In this document: positions 1 through 6,113 of the stretch, piece after piece
Layout of the letters: every line of letters starts with the position of its first letter
How positions within the stretch are numbered: the first letter of the stretch is position 1
Assembly: GCA_016288675.1 (NCBI GenBank)
Contig: JAEELC010000100.1
Span: 1 to 6,695, forward strand
Reading direction: 5' to 3'
DNA length: 6,695 nt
Source: Acholeplasmatales bacterium
Lineage (GTDB): Bacteria > Bacillota_I > Bacilli_A > Acholeplasmatales > Anaeroplasmataceae
Program-made: the position numbers and the translations under genes
The notes under the pieces: generated by a model
The model's database searches: none
Told to the model about the DNA's origin: nothing
What the model saw: the letters and a program-made list of their open reading frames with translations, nothing else

Positions 1-522
1 GTTAACAGCTGTAAACATTACAATAATGATACCTATAACATCTAATGCACCCCATAAGAAATCATGTAACCCCCATGATAATATTTCTGCAAGCTTTCTA
101 GAATCACTTGTAACACGACTCATGATCCATCCGGAAGGTGTTACATCAAAATAACTAAAAGAAAGTTTTTGAAGCTGTTCAAAGCTTTCTTTACGTAATT
201 CATATGCGGTGTGAATTTGAACACGTCCTACAAAACGTAAGAATGCATATGTCGATAAACCAAACGCAATACATATAGCAACATATAATGGTATAAACCA
301 CTTTAATGAATCATAATTTGGTAACTCATTGAAATAATTTTCTAATGCATATTTATTAAGTAATGGATATAAGATATCTATTAAAGCCTCAATAGTCACA
401 GATACTAACATACCAATAGTACCTACTTTATCCTTCCATACAGTCTTAAATATCTTTTTCCATGTACCTTTAGAGGCATGACCTGTAAAGGTTTCCTCTT
501 CTAATTCAAAATCATCCTCCAT
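1..522 (-). CDS. ABC exporter half-transporter, N-terminal part (partial, second subunit of a heterodimer)
   Basis: These are the first 174 residues of an ABC half-exporter; the reading frame is still open at the window edge, so the rest of the membrane domain and the ATPase domain are missing. The N-terminus is strongly acidic (MEDDFELEEE). Membrane helices follow at roughly residues 34-54 and 75-96, with a third beginning near 155. The loop with YFDVTPSGWIMSRVTSDS (about 124-141) is the conserved intracellular segment of type IV (ABCB-like) exporters. Its GWIMSRVTSD and SWG words resemble the catalytically competent partner of BmrC/LmrC-type subunits. The start is an ATG overlapping the upstream exporter stop as TAATG, with AGAAGGGAG 8-9 nt upstream inside the end of that gene. 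Translational coupling and a 1:1 heterodimer with the 600-aa protein are inferred. The substrate is unknown; multidrug or lipid-like compounds are usual for the family. Confidence 0.9.
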   Translation of the reverse strand, partial: MEDDFELEEETFTGHASKGTWKKIFKTVWKDKVGTIGMLVSVTIEALIDILYPLLNKYALENYFNELPNYDSLKWFIPLYVAICIAFGLSTYAFLRFVGRVQIHTAYELRKESFEQLQKLSFSYFDVTPSGWIMSRVTSDSRKLAEILSWGLHDFLWGALDVIGIIIVMFTAVN

Positions 523-2324
523 TACAAGTCACTCCCTTCTTCTAATACATTCTTAAATTCCTCTTCAAGCTTTCCTTGTAAGCTCCATAATTCTTTATAT
601 AAGCCATTGTCTTTCAATTCATCATGATTTCCAATCGCTTCAACAGTACCATTGTTAAGTACAATAATTTTATCAGCTTCTTTAGCAGTAGTAATTCTAT
701 GCGTAATAATAATCATAGTTTGATTACTATTACGTTTCTTCAAAGCTTGACGAATAAGAGCGTCAGTCTTAGTGTCTAAGGCAGACAACGAATCATCAAA
801 TATTAACACAGGAGAATCACTTGTTAATATACGTGCTATAGCTAAACGTTGTTTTTGACCACCTGATAAGGTTGTACCTTTTTCTCCAACTAATGTTTTA
901 TATCCATTTTTAAAGCTTTGAATTTCATCATAAACGTTTGCTACTTTACTAGCCTCAATAACCTTTTCTTTGCTCATATTAGAGTCCATAATAGAGATGT
1001 TCTCATATACAGATTTAGAATATAAGAAAGGATCTTGTAAGACAATACGAATATTTTGTCTTAAATATTTTTTATCAATATTTCTAATAGAGATACCGTT
1101 TATTAAAATTTCACCATTATCAATTTCTAAAAATCTTGTTAGAAGATTACATATTGTTGATTTACCTGAACCAGTTTTACCAACAATTGCGACTATTTCA
1201 CCATGATTAATTTTAAAGGAAACATTATCAAGTAAATGTGATGTCTCATCATCAAATTTAAATGAAACATTATTAAATTCAATATCTCCATTAATTGCAG
1301 GCTTTAGATTTCCGTTGATTTCAAATTCACTAGGCTTAGATATAATTTCTTCAATACGCTTACTAGCAACAAGTGCCTTTGAAAAATTAGAAACAGTTCT
1401 TCCTAACGCTCTCATTGGCCAAACAATCATTTCAAGCAATCCAAGACATACAATCATCTCTGAAGATGTAAGCATGCCTTTTCTAGTTAGATTAATACCA
1501 ATTAATACGGCAAAGAAATATTGTAATAATGTAACTGTATCACTTAAAGCCCAATAAAGCGACATAGCTTTATTAACCTTAAAATCTTCCTTACAATATT
1601 CTTTATTTAATTTATCCATCTTATCAATTTCATATTTTTCATTAGCAAAAGCTTTAACTACTCTAATACTATTGATATCTTCCTGAATTGATTGAGTCAT
1701 TTTAGATTCTTTTTCTTCAACTTCTTCAAGCTTTTTAGTAACATACTTAAAATACATAATAGAAGCTATTATAGTTATAGGTAATATTACTAATCCAACA
1801 AGCATCATCTGCCAGCTTATTCTACTCATTTGCCATACACCAACTACAACAGTAATTAAAGTGTCAAATAATGCAGGCATTTGTGAACCAACAAAAGAAC
1901 TAGCCGAATCAATATCACTTGTACAGCGTTGAATTAAATCACCTGTATCTGCATTATTTAAATATGAATATGGTAAATCTACTACCCTATCATAAAAAGA
2001 TATACGCATATCGCGTGAGATATTTTGAGTAATATCTCCAGTTAAATAATTAGTAGTAAAACGCATAATAGATCTAACTAGCTGTAAACTAGCTAGTGAT
2101 AAACCTGTAAGTAATACAATATGTGGAGTATCTCCACTACTTAATAATGGTTTAGAAATAAAGCTAGGAAGAGTTTTTGATACATCTTCACCTTTAATTA
2201 CAGCAATACCAAAACCTATAAATTTAGATAGATAACTATAAAATAGTTCTAGCAACGTAATTAAAAGAAGTGTAATAATTAAATGCAGTATATATTTTTT
2301 ACACCACTTAAATAAACTTTTCAT
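522..2324 (-). CDS. ABC exporter half-transporter with degenerate catalytic site (BmrC/LmrC/TM287-like)
   Basis: This complete 600-aa fused membrane-ATPase subunit exports an unknown substrate across the cytoplasmic membrane. The membrane domain covers about residues 10-320, with helices near 11-30, 68-88, 150-165, 171-192, 262-280 and 288-304. The ATPase domain begins near 346. Visible motifs are Walker A GKTGSGKST (382-390), Q-loop Q430, signature LSGGQ (486-490), Walker B VLIFDD (506-511), D-loop SALD (514-517) and switch His542. The residue after the Walker B Asp510 is Asp511 where active ATPases have Glu. That substitution marks the non-hydrolysing site of heterodimeric exporters such as BmrCD, LmrCD and TM287/288. 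The start has GGTGG 7 nt upstream. The partner gene follows by a one-base overlap (TAATG). A terminator lies just upstream, and no dedicated promoter was found. The family assignment is firm; the substrate is not known. Confidence 0.95.
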   Translation of the reverse strand: MKSLFKWCKKYILHLIITLLLITLLELFYSYLSKFIGFGIAVIKGEDVSKTLPSFISKPLLSSGDTPHIVLLTGLSLASLQLVRSIMRFTTNYLTGDITQNISRDMRISFYDRVVDLPYSYLNNADTGDLIQRCTSDIDSASSFVGSQMPALFDTLITVVVGVWQMSRISWQMMLVGLVILPITIIASIMYFKYVTKKLEEVEEKESKMTQSIQEDINSIRVVKAFANEKYEIDKMDKLNKEYCKEDFKVNKAMSLYWALSDTVTLLQYFFAVLIGINLTRKGMLTSSEMIVCLGLLEMIVWPMRALGRTVSNFSKALVASKRIEEIISKPSEFEINGNLKPAINGDIEFNNVSFKFDDETSHLLDNVSFKINHGEIVAIVGKTGSGKSTICNLLTRFLEIDNGEILINGISIRNIDKKYLRQNIRIVLQDPFLYSKSVYENISIMDSNMSKEKVIEASKVANVYDEIQSFKNGYKTLVGEKGTTLSGGQKQRLAIARILTSDSPVLIFDDSLSALDTKTDALIRQALKKRNSNQTMIIITHRITTAKEADKIIVLNNGTVEAIGNHDELKDNGLYKELWSLQGKLEEEFKNVLEEGSDL

Positions 2325-2340
2325 AAAAATACCACCAAAA

Positions 2341-2372
2341 TAAAAAATAAGCTTTTGAGTAACAAAAGCTTA
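2341..2372 (-). terminator. Rho-independent terminator between the Lrp-family gene and the ABC exporter
   Basis: A perfect 10-bp stem, TAAGCTTTTG (2372-2363 read on the minus strand) pairing with CAAAAGCTTA (2357-2348), encloses a 5-nt loop. It is followed directly by six T residues (2347-2342), an A and more Ts. This is a standard intrinsic terminator for leftward transcription, although its stem is AT-rich. It begins 6 nt after the regulator stop codon and ends at the ribosome binding site of the exporter gene. It may therefore end the regulator transcript or act as an attenuator for the exporter. Confidence 0.8.
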
Positions 2373-2378
2373 AAATAA

Positions 2379-2867
2379 TTAATTTAAAGGAATAACTGTT
2401 GTAGTTTTATCTTGTTGTGCAACAAGACTAGAAACAACATTAGACACGTGATCAATTGACATAATCTTATCAATTACAAAATCTCTATATTCTCTTAAAT
2501 CACGAGCAACAACCTTAAGTAAGAATGAACCATCACCAGTAATAGTGTAGCATTCTACAACTTGAGGAATATCACGAATAACCTTAATAAAGTTATCAGA
2601 AACTTCACGAGTTAGCTTAGTAATTTCTACACGCGCGAAAGCTACAATATCATATCCCAATTTCTTTTCATCAATAATGATACTACGTTTAGCAATAATA
2701 CCATCATCTTCTAACGCTTTTGTACGAAGCAAACATGAAGATGGTGCAAGTCCAATACGCTTAGATAATTCTAAGTTAGAAATAGAACCGTCTTCTTGTA
2801 AATATTCTAGAATTTTCTTGTCATATTTATCTAATGACTTTGCTTTTTCACCATATGAAACTTTCAT
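2379..2867 (-). CDS. Lrp/AsnC-family transcriptional regulator
   Basis: This 162-aa cytoplasmic DNA-binding protein has the usual Lrp/AsnC length. Residues 12-62 form the winged HTH: the family opening LDKYDKKILEYLQEDG, then helices around LSKRIGLAPSSCLLRTKALE (34-53) and the wing DDGIIAKRS. Residues 71-155 form the RAM/AsnC-ligand-binding domain, with the CYTITGDGSFLLKV stretch (106-119) in the usual ligand-loop position. Family members form dimers to octamers and respond to amino acids; the effector here cannot be read. ATG at 2867 is the first possible start, because an in-frame TGA lies at 2877-2879. The AAGGAG motif (2880-2885) sits 12 nt upstream, somewhat far. The gene has its own promoter with an inverted repeat at the -35 box, which fits autoregulation. 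It lies immediately before the ABC exporter, so control of the exporter is plausible but inferred. Confidence 0.95.
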   Translation of the reverse strand: MKVSYGEKAKSLDKYDKKILEYLQEDGSISNLELSKRIGLAPSSCLLRTKALEDDGIIAKRSIIIDEKKLGYDIVAFARVEITKLTREVSDNFIKVIRDIPQVVECYTITGDGSFLLKVVARDLREYRDFVIDKIMSIDHVSNVVSSLVAQQDKTTTVIPLN

Positions 2868-2903
2868 ATAAAAACATCACTCCTTAAAGATAAATCTAAC
2901 TTG

Positions 2904-2932
2904 ATTATAACAAAATCTATTCTTATTGTAAA
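2904..2932 (-). promoter_or_regulatory. Promoter of the Lrp-family gene (sigma-A type)
   Basis: On the minus strand, TTTACA (-35, 2932-2927) and TATAAT (-10, 2909-2904) are separated by exactly 17 bp. A TGT preceding the -10 makes it an extended -10. The predicted transcription start is an A near 2897, giving a leader of about 30 nt with AAGGAG in it. The match is close to the vegetative consensus, so this is probably a strong promoter unless repressed. Confidence 0.85.
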
Positions 2933-2955
2933 TGAATTTTAATACAAAATTCATT
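2931..2955. promoter_or_regulatory. 10-bp inverted repeat at the -35 box, candidate operator
   Basis: AATGAATTTT (2931-2940) and AAAATTCATT (2946-2955) are perfect inverted copies separated by 5 bp. The left arm overlaps the -35 hexamer of the regulator promoter. A second pair, TTGTAAA (2926-2932) and TTTACAA (2962-2968), brackets it with a slightly shifted centre. There is no T-run on the minus strand after the stem, so a terminator is unlikely. Autorepressor binding by the Lrp-family protein is the simplest reading but is inferred. AT-rich DNA produces such repeats easily. Confidence 0.45.
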
Positions 2956-2985
2956 AAAAATTTTACAAGTTGCATTATTTCTAAA

Positions 2986-3002
2986 TAAAAATTATATTTT
3001 TA
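2986..3002 (-). terminator. Weak AT-only hairpin downstream of threonine aldolase, possible terminator
   Basis: TAAAAAT and ATTTTTA pair over 7 bp with a 3-nt loop, about 22 nt after the aldolase stop codon, and a TTTA tail follows on the minus strand. The stem has no G or C, so it would be a poor terminator. It is the only candidate between this gene and the regulator promoter. Confidence 0.25.
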
Positions 3003-3024
3003 AGTCAATTTTATGCTAATTATT

Positions 3025-4038
3025 TTATAACTTAGATAAAATATTATCAAAATCCTCTATATCACTATCTTTTGAATTAAAATTCGTTACAAAGCGATAT
3101 ATTGAAATTTCTTTCTTTTCCCATAATTCAAATAAAGCGTATTTAGAAATATATTCAGCTTGTGAATCGGTTAAATATACAAAAATTTGGTTTGTAGGAT
3201 TCTCATAAGCTTCTTTAATATTATGCTTTTTAAATACATTTCTAAGCTTGTTAGCTTTATCTAAGCTATTCTTAGCGTTCTTATTATATAAATCATTAGT
3301 AAATAAAGACTCAAAAATAATACCGCATAAATATCCTTTTGCGAATAAGCCACCTTGATTCTTTAAAAGGTATGAAAAGCCATTTTTAAGTTCTTCATTA
3401 TTAATAATTAAAGCCTCACCAAGTGGAGCACCATTCTTTGTACCACCGATATAAAACATATCAGTATATTTAGCTAAATCGCTTAATTCTATATCATTTT
3501 CTTTAGCATTTAATGCTACACCTAATCTAGCACCATCTAAATATAGATATAAATTATGCTTATGAGCATAATCACTAATTTCTTTTAATTCCTTAAGTGT
3601 ATAAATAGTACCTATTTCAGTACTATCTGTAATATATATAGCACGTGGTAAAACCAAATGTGAATTATTATGTAAAGCTAATACTTCATCTACCTCAGAT
3701 AATACTAACTTACCATCTTTACCCTTAGTTGTTAAAACTTTATGCCCAGTAGATTCTACAGCACCAGTTTCATGAACATTTATATGTCCTGTCTCTACAC
3801 ATATAACAGCTTCATATGGCTTTAGCATTTGATAAAGTCCAATTCTATTGGTTTGTGTACCACCTGCTAAAAAATAAATATCACTATCTCTTTTTAATTC
3901 TTTTCTTATTAAATTAATTGCTGATATTGTATGAATATCTTGTGCATATCCAACATTATATTCAAGACTATATTTAGTTAAATCTTCCATTACCTCTTTG
4001 CAGGCTAATGCGTTATAATCGTTTAAAAATGAAATCAT
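3025..4038 (-). CDS. ltaE: Low-specificity L-threonine aldolase (PLP-dependent)
   Basis: This 337-aa cytosolic enzyme belongs to the GLY1/LtaE branch of fold-type I PLP proteins. It cleaves L-threonine or L-allo-threonine to glycine and acetaldehyde. The N-terminal part carries the cofactor ring-stacking segment GHINVHETGAVES (84-96, with His85 and His89). LDGARL (167-172) supplies the Asp168 that pairs with the pyridine nitrogen and the Arg171. GGTKNGAPLGEA (198-209) contains Lys201, the expected Schiff-base lysine. Length and motif order are normal for the family, and nothing is missing. The start has a weak AGGT Shine-Dalgarno about 7 nt upstream. Only 15 bp separate it from the preceding transposase-like gene, so it is probably co-transcribed and translated by reinitiation. 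Related beta-eliminating lyases share the fold, but the GGTKNG form favours threonine aldolase. Confidence 0.93.
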   Translation of the reverse strand: MISFLNDYNALACKEVMEDLTKYSLEYNVGYAQDIHTISAINLIRKELKRDSDIYFLAGGTQTNRIGLYQMLKPYEAVICVETGHINVHETGAVESTGHKVLTTKGKDGKLVLSEVDEVLALHNNSHLVLPRAIYITDSTEIGTIYTLKELKEISDYAHKHNLYLYLDGARLGVALNAKENDIELSDLAKYTDMFYIGGTKNGAPLGEALIINNEELKNGFSYLLKNQGGLFAKGYLCGIIFESLFTNDLYNKNAKNSLDKANKLRNVFKKHNIKEAYENPTNQIFVYLTDSQAEYISKYALFELWEKKEISIYRFVTNFNSKDSDIEDFDNILSKL

Positions 4039-4053
4039 AATTCTACCTAATAA

Positions 4054-4752
4054 TTAATACTTAATGAAATGATGATATTCCATATCTCTATTTACAACTT
4101 TATCTAAAATTTTAAAAAAATCTGTCATTTTACGAACAGTAGTAATGCAAGTTATGCGTTTATCATCAACATATTCATGTAATATTTTTTTAACTGATTC
4201 AGTATCTTCTTCATCAAACAAGTGTAAACCAATTTGGTGATTATGAAATGATTCTCTAATTGAGACAACTCTTTTACCATTAATAGTTAACGAATCAATT
4301 GATAATCTAATTTGACCATAATGATTTGCCATAAATTCGTATTCTGTTTCTATATTCTTTTTGTAATCCGCACTTAGTAAAGCCTTCTCACGTTCATAGA
4401 TATTATCAATATTTCTATCACTTATTTCTACACCAAGAAGTGCAAGTTCTGCACATATTTTTTCTCTACTATATCCTTCATTCTTTAAAATAGTAATAAG
4501 TGCAATTACCTTAGCTGAATATGTATAACCTTTTATACAAAATTTTGAGGCAGTTTGGCTAGTAAAAATCACATCACTAGCAGGACAATCTTGATTTACA
4601 CAAGAATAACCTAGATTCTTAATACGTGACTTATTACCACTTGAGAACTGTATAATTTTATTTGATACAGTATATCTATATGCAAGCTTACTTCCACATA
4701 TAGGACATTTTTCAATTTCTGGTTTATATACTTTTGTAACAATGTTATTCAT
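4054..4752 (-). CDS. Zinc-ribbon/HTH protein resembling the N-terminal half of a DDE transposase
   Basis: This 232-aa protein has an N-terminal zinc ribbon: Cys16/Cys19 in CPICG, and Cys51/Cys56 in CVNQDCP. An HTH-like helical region follows at about 79-122, containing GYSREKICAEL and GVEISDRNI. After this comes RLSIDSLTINGKRVVSIRE (149-167), which resembles the first beta-strands of an RNase H-fold DDE domain with Asp153 in the first catalytic position. Where a second catalytic Asp is expected there is ITTVRK (about 202-207). The protein stops just after HHFIKY, before any third acidic residue. Full-length relatives, from general knowledge of such transposases, are roughly twice as long. It has a strong GGGAGG ribosome site 6 nt before its ATG. 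No inverted repeats or target duplications were seen. It is probably a decayed or domesticated transposase acting as a DNA-binding protein; the family call is by eye. Confidence 0.6.
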   Translation of the reverse strand: MNNIVTKVYKPEIEKCPICGSKLAYRYTVSNKIIQFSSGNKSRIKNLGYSCVNQDCPASDVIFTSQTASKFCIKGYTYSAKVIALITILKNEGYSREKICAELALLGVEISDRNIDNIYEREKALLSADYKKNIETEYEFMANHYGQIRLSIDSLTINGKRVVSIRESFHNHQIGLHLFDEEDTESVKKILHEYVDDKRITCITTVRKMTDFFKILDKVVNRDMEYHHFIKY

Positions 4753-4772
4753 AGTATTCCTCCCATTAGGTG

Positions 4773-4802
4773 AAAAGAGAATAAGATATTACTTATTCTC
4801 TT
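4773..4802 (-). terminator. Hairpin spanning the stop codon of the 220-aa gene, possible weak terminator
   Basis: AAGAGAATAAG (4775-4785) and CTTATTCTCTT (4792-4802) form a perfect 11-bp stem with a 6-nt loop. The TAA stop of the upstream gene lies at the loop (4791-4789). On the minus strand the stem runs into a short TTTT then C, too short for a strong terminator. It may cause partial termination or protect the 3' end of the upstream message, lowering expression of the two following genes. Confidence 0.45.
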
Positions 4803-5451
4803 CCACTTTTTTAACAAGCTTTAACATTTCAATAAGCTTTAAATAGTTTTCCTTATGCTCTTCTGGATCAATCGCATTTGGTTCAACTATTATATTTTTA
4901 ACTTCATCCATATTAAAAGCCTCATAATATACCTTTTCACCTTTAAATGATAAATTGATTGATTTATTAAAGATATCTTTTTCATCTTTAGTGAAGAACT
5001 CAAATCCTATTAGTTTATCACATTTTTCAATACCTTTAGTTGGTTTATCTTCAATCTTTGATTTATCATCTGATAGATAAATATCTAAATCATCAATGAT
5101 AGTTACCTTATAACAAACAGTACCTATAATTTTAATAGCTACAGTACCAAATTTGTTTTTCTTAAAAATAAAATTATTTTCTTGCAAATGAGAAACTAAA
5201 TCAAGACTTGATTGATATTCATAATTATTATGAGGTAATTTCTTCATTTTTGGTTTATATTTAACTACACGTGACATAAATGCTTGAGTTGATAATGTGA
5301 AGAATAAGAAACAAATAATAGAAGCGTATGTATATCCGTTTTGATTGTTCTTTACACCAATGAAAACTAATAAAATTCCTAATATAAAGAATAGTAAGCT
5401 TAATAATAAAAGCCACCATTTATTTATACGCATAAACCATGGAGTTGTCAT
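4789..5451 (-). CDS. Hypothetical membrane protein with two N-terminal helices and a cytosolic domain
   Basis: I do not recognise this 220-aa protein. Two hydrophobic segments (about 12-33 and 41-58) are joined by a short polar turn (KNNQNGY). The second is followed by a strongly basic stretch (RVVKYKPKMKK, 61-71). By the positive-inside rule this predicts a membrane hairpin with the remaining 150 residues in the cytosol. That domain alternates beta-like stretches (FGTVAIKIIGTVCYKVTII, 101-119) with charged segments and ends in a Lys/Glu-rich helix (199-220). There is no signal-peptidase or lipobox motif. The start overlaps the stop of the upstream gene as TAATG, with AGGAG 7 nt before it, so the two unknown proteins are probably made together and may form a complex. 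The ORF looks intact and its start is well supported. Confidence 0.8.
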   Translation of the reverse strand: MTTPWFMRINKWWLLLLSLLFFILGILLVFIGVKNNQNGYTYASIICFLFFTLSTQAFMSRVVKYKPKMKKLPHNNYEYQSSLDLVSHLQENNFIFKKNKFGTVAIKIIGTVCYKVTIIDDLDIYLSDDKSKIEDKPTKGIEKCDKLIGFEFFTKDEKDIFNKSINLSFKGEKVYYEAFNMDEVKNIIVEPNAIDPEEHKENYLKLIEMLKLVKKVEENK

Positions 5452-6011
5452 TATTCTTCTCCTTTAGGATTAGTGCATCCTAAATCAAATTTTAATGCTG
5501 TGTTAAACATATTATAAATTTTAATAGTATTTGGTAATGTACGATATTGTTTGACAACAACATTCGTATTATCAAATCTAAATACTACTTGATATGTTTG
5601 TTTAGTATATTTTGTGTTTAAGAATGCATATCTCTTAACAAAATTTTGATCAACTTTAGTATCATTTATAACAATGATAGTTACTTGACGTGCTAAATCA
5701 AAAGCGTTAGATTCTAAATGCTCTAATGTTCTGTTTAAAGCGTTTTTCTTTAAAGTCTCATTAGAGAAATCAAAGCTTTCTAATTCCTTAAGACTTTCCG
5801 CAAGAACAAATTTAAATAATGTATCTTTATGAACACGTGCATAAACATGTACATCATCCTTATTTGCTACCTCATCATCTTTGGCATATATTAAATTATA
5901 TTTTAATTGTTCATAATTAACTGAATTATAAAATTTAACACAGTTAATTAATCCTTTTTCATTTGCTATATTTTTTTTAGGTGTTTTATCTACAATATCT
6001 ACTAGTGACAT
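5451..6011 (-). CDS. Hypothetical soluble protein, first gene of the leftward operon
   Basis: This 186-aa protein is not recognised. It has no hydrophobic segment or signal peptide and should be cytosolic. A helical middle (about 62-108) is followed by beta-rich stretches (VTIIVINDTK at 110-119, and the region 139-158 ending VVVKQYR). There is one Cys near each end (24 and 179) and no known catalytic motif. The start is the ATG at 6011, with AAGGAG 8 nt upstream. A TTG 21 nt further upstream keeps the frame open and would add seven residues, but it lies upstream of the predicted transcription start and has no ribosome site, so I reject it. The gene is joined to the next by a TAATG overlap, suggesting a stoichiometric partnership with that membrane protein. 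The function cannot be stated. Confidence 0.82.
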   Translation of the reverse strand: MSLVDIVDKTPKKNIANEKGLINCVKFYNSVNYEQLKYNLIYAKDDEVANKDDVHVYARVHKDTLFKFVLAESLKELESFDFSNETLKKNALNRTLEHLESNAFDLARQVTIIVINDTKVDQNFVKRYAFLNTKYTKQTYQVVFRFDNTNVVVKQYRTLPNTIKIYNMFNTALKFDLGCTNPKGEE

Positions 6012-6019
6012 ATAATTTA

Positions 6020-6025
6020 CTCCTT
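6020..6025 (-). promoter_or_regulatory. Ribosome binding site that fixes the start at 6011
   Basis: AAGGAG on the minus strand lies 8 nt before the ATG at 6011, an ideal distance. It falls downstream of the alternative TTG (6032-6030), so it can only serve the ATG. The predicted mRNA starts at about 6026, so this site is nearly at the 5' end of a leader of about 15 nt. Confidence 0.85.
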
Positions 6026-6032
6026 TTATCAA

Positions 6033-6061
6033 ATTATAACATTTATATTTTTTTAGTGCAA
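6033..6061 (-). promoter_or_regulatory. Promoter of the four-gene leftward operon (sigma-A type)
   Basis: On the minus strand, TTGCAC (-35, 6061-6056) and TATAAT (-10, 6038-6033) are separated by 17 bp, with TGT before the -10 (extended -10). The predicted start is an A near 6026. The architecture matches the regulator promoter at 2904-2932. It stands back to back with the rightward peptidase promoter. Confidence 0.85.
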
Positions 6062-6089
6062 TTTAATTACAATCTATCTATGGTATAAT
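6062..6089 (+). promoter_or_regulatory. Promoter of the rightward S66 peptidase gene
   Basis: TATAAT (6084-6089) is preceded by TGG, giving a TGnTATAAT extended -10. The best -35 is a poor TTTAAT (6062-6067) with a 16-bp spacer, so recognition probably relies on the extended -10. Transcription would start near 6095-6097, shortly before the AGGAGG at 6101-6106. Its -35 side abuts the -35 hexamer of the leftward promoter. Confidence 0.7.
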
Positions 6090-6113
6090 TAACTATATAT
6101 AGGAGGTTATTAT

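Noticed and set aside
970..1557. Plus-strand open frames at 970-1206 and 1315-1557
   Set aside because: Both are antisense to well-conserved parts of the ABC exporter, including its ATPase motifs. They have no ribosome site and no recognisable product.
2677..2871. Plus-strand open frame of 64 codons
   Set aside because: It is entirely antisense to the HTH-coding part of the Lrp-family gene and has no ribosome site, so it is a shadow frame.
2848..2877. Nine-codon out-of-frame ATG frame overlapping the Lrp-family start (ATG at 2877-2875, ending in TGA)
   Set aside because: The ATG is only 2 nt from AAGGAG, too close for normal initiation. A leader-peptide role cannot be supported from one sequence.
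2986..3002. AT-only hairpin as a confident terminator for threonine aldolase
   Set aside because: The stem has no G or C and could occur by chance in this AT-rich gap; it is kept only as a low-confidence feature.
4054..4752. Active insertion sequence
   Set aside because: No terminal inverted repeats or target-site duplications flank the gene. The catalytic core is incomplete, and neighbouring genes lie 15 and 36 bp away with normal operon spacing.
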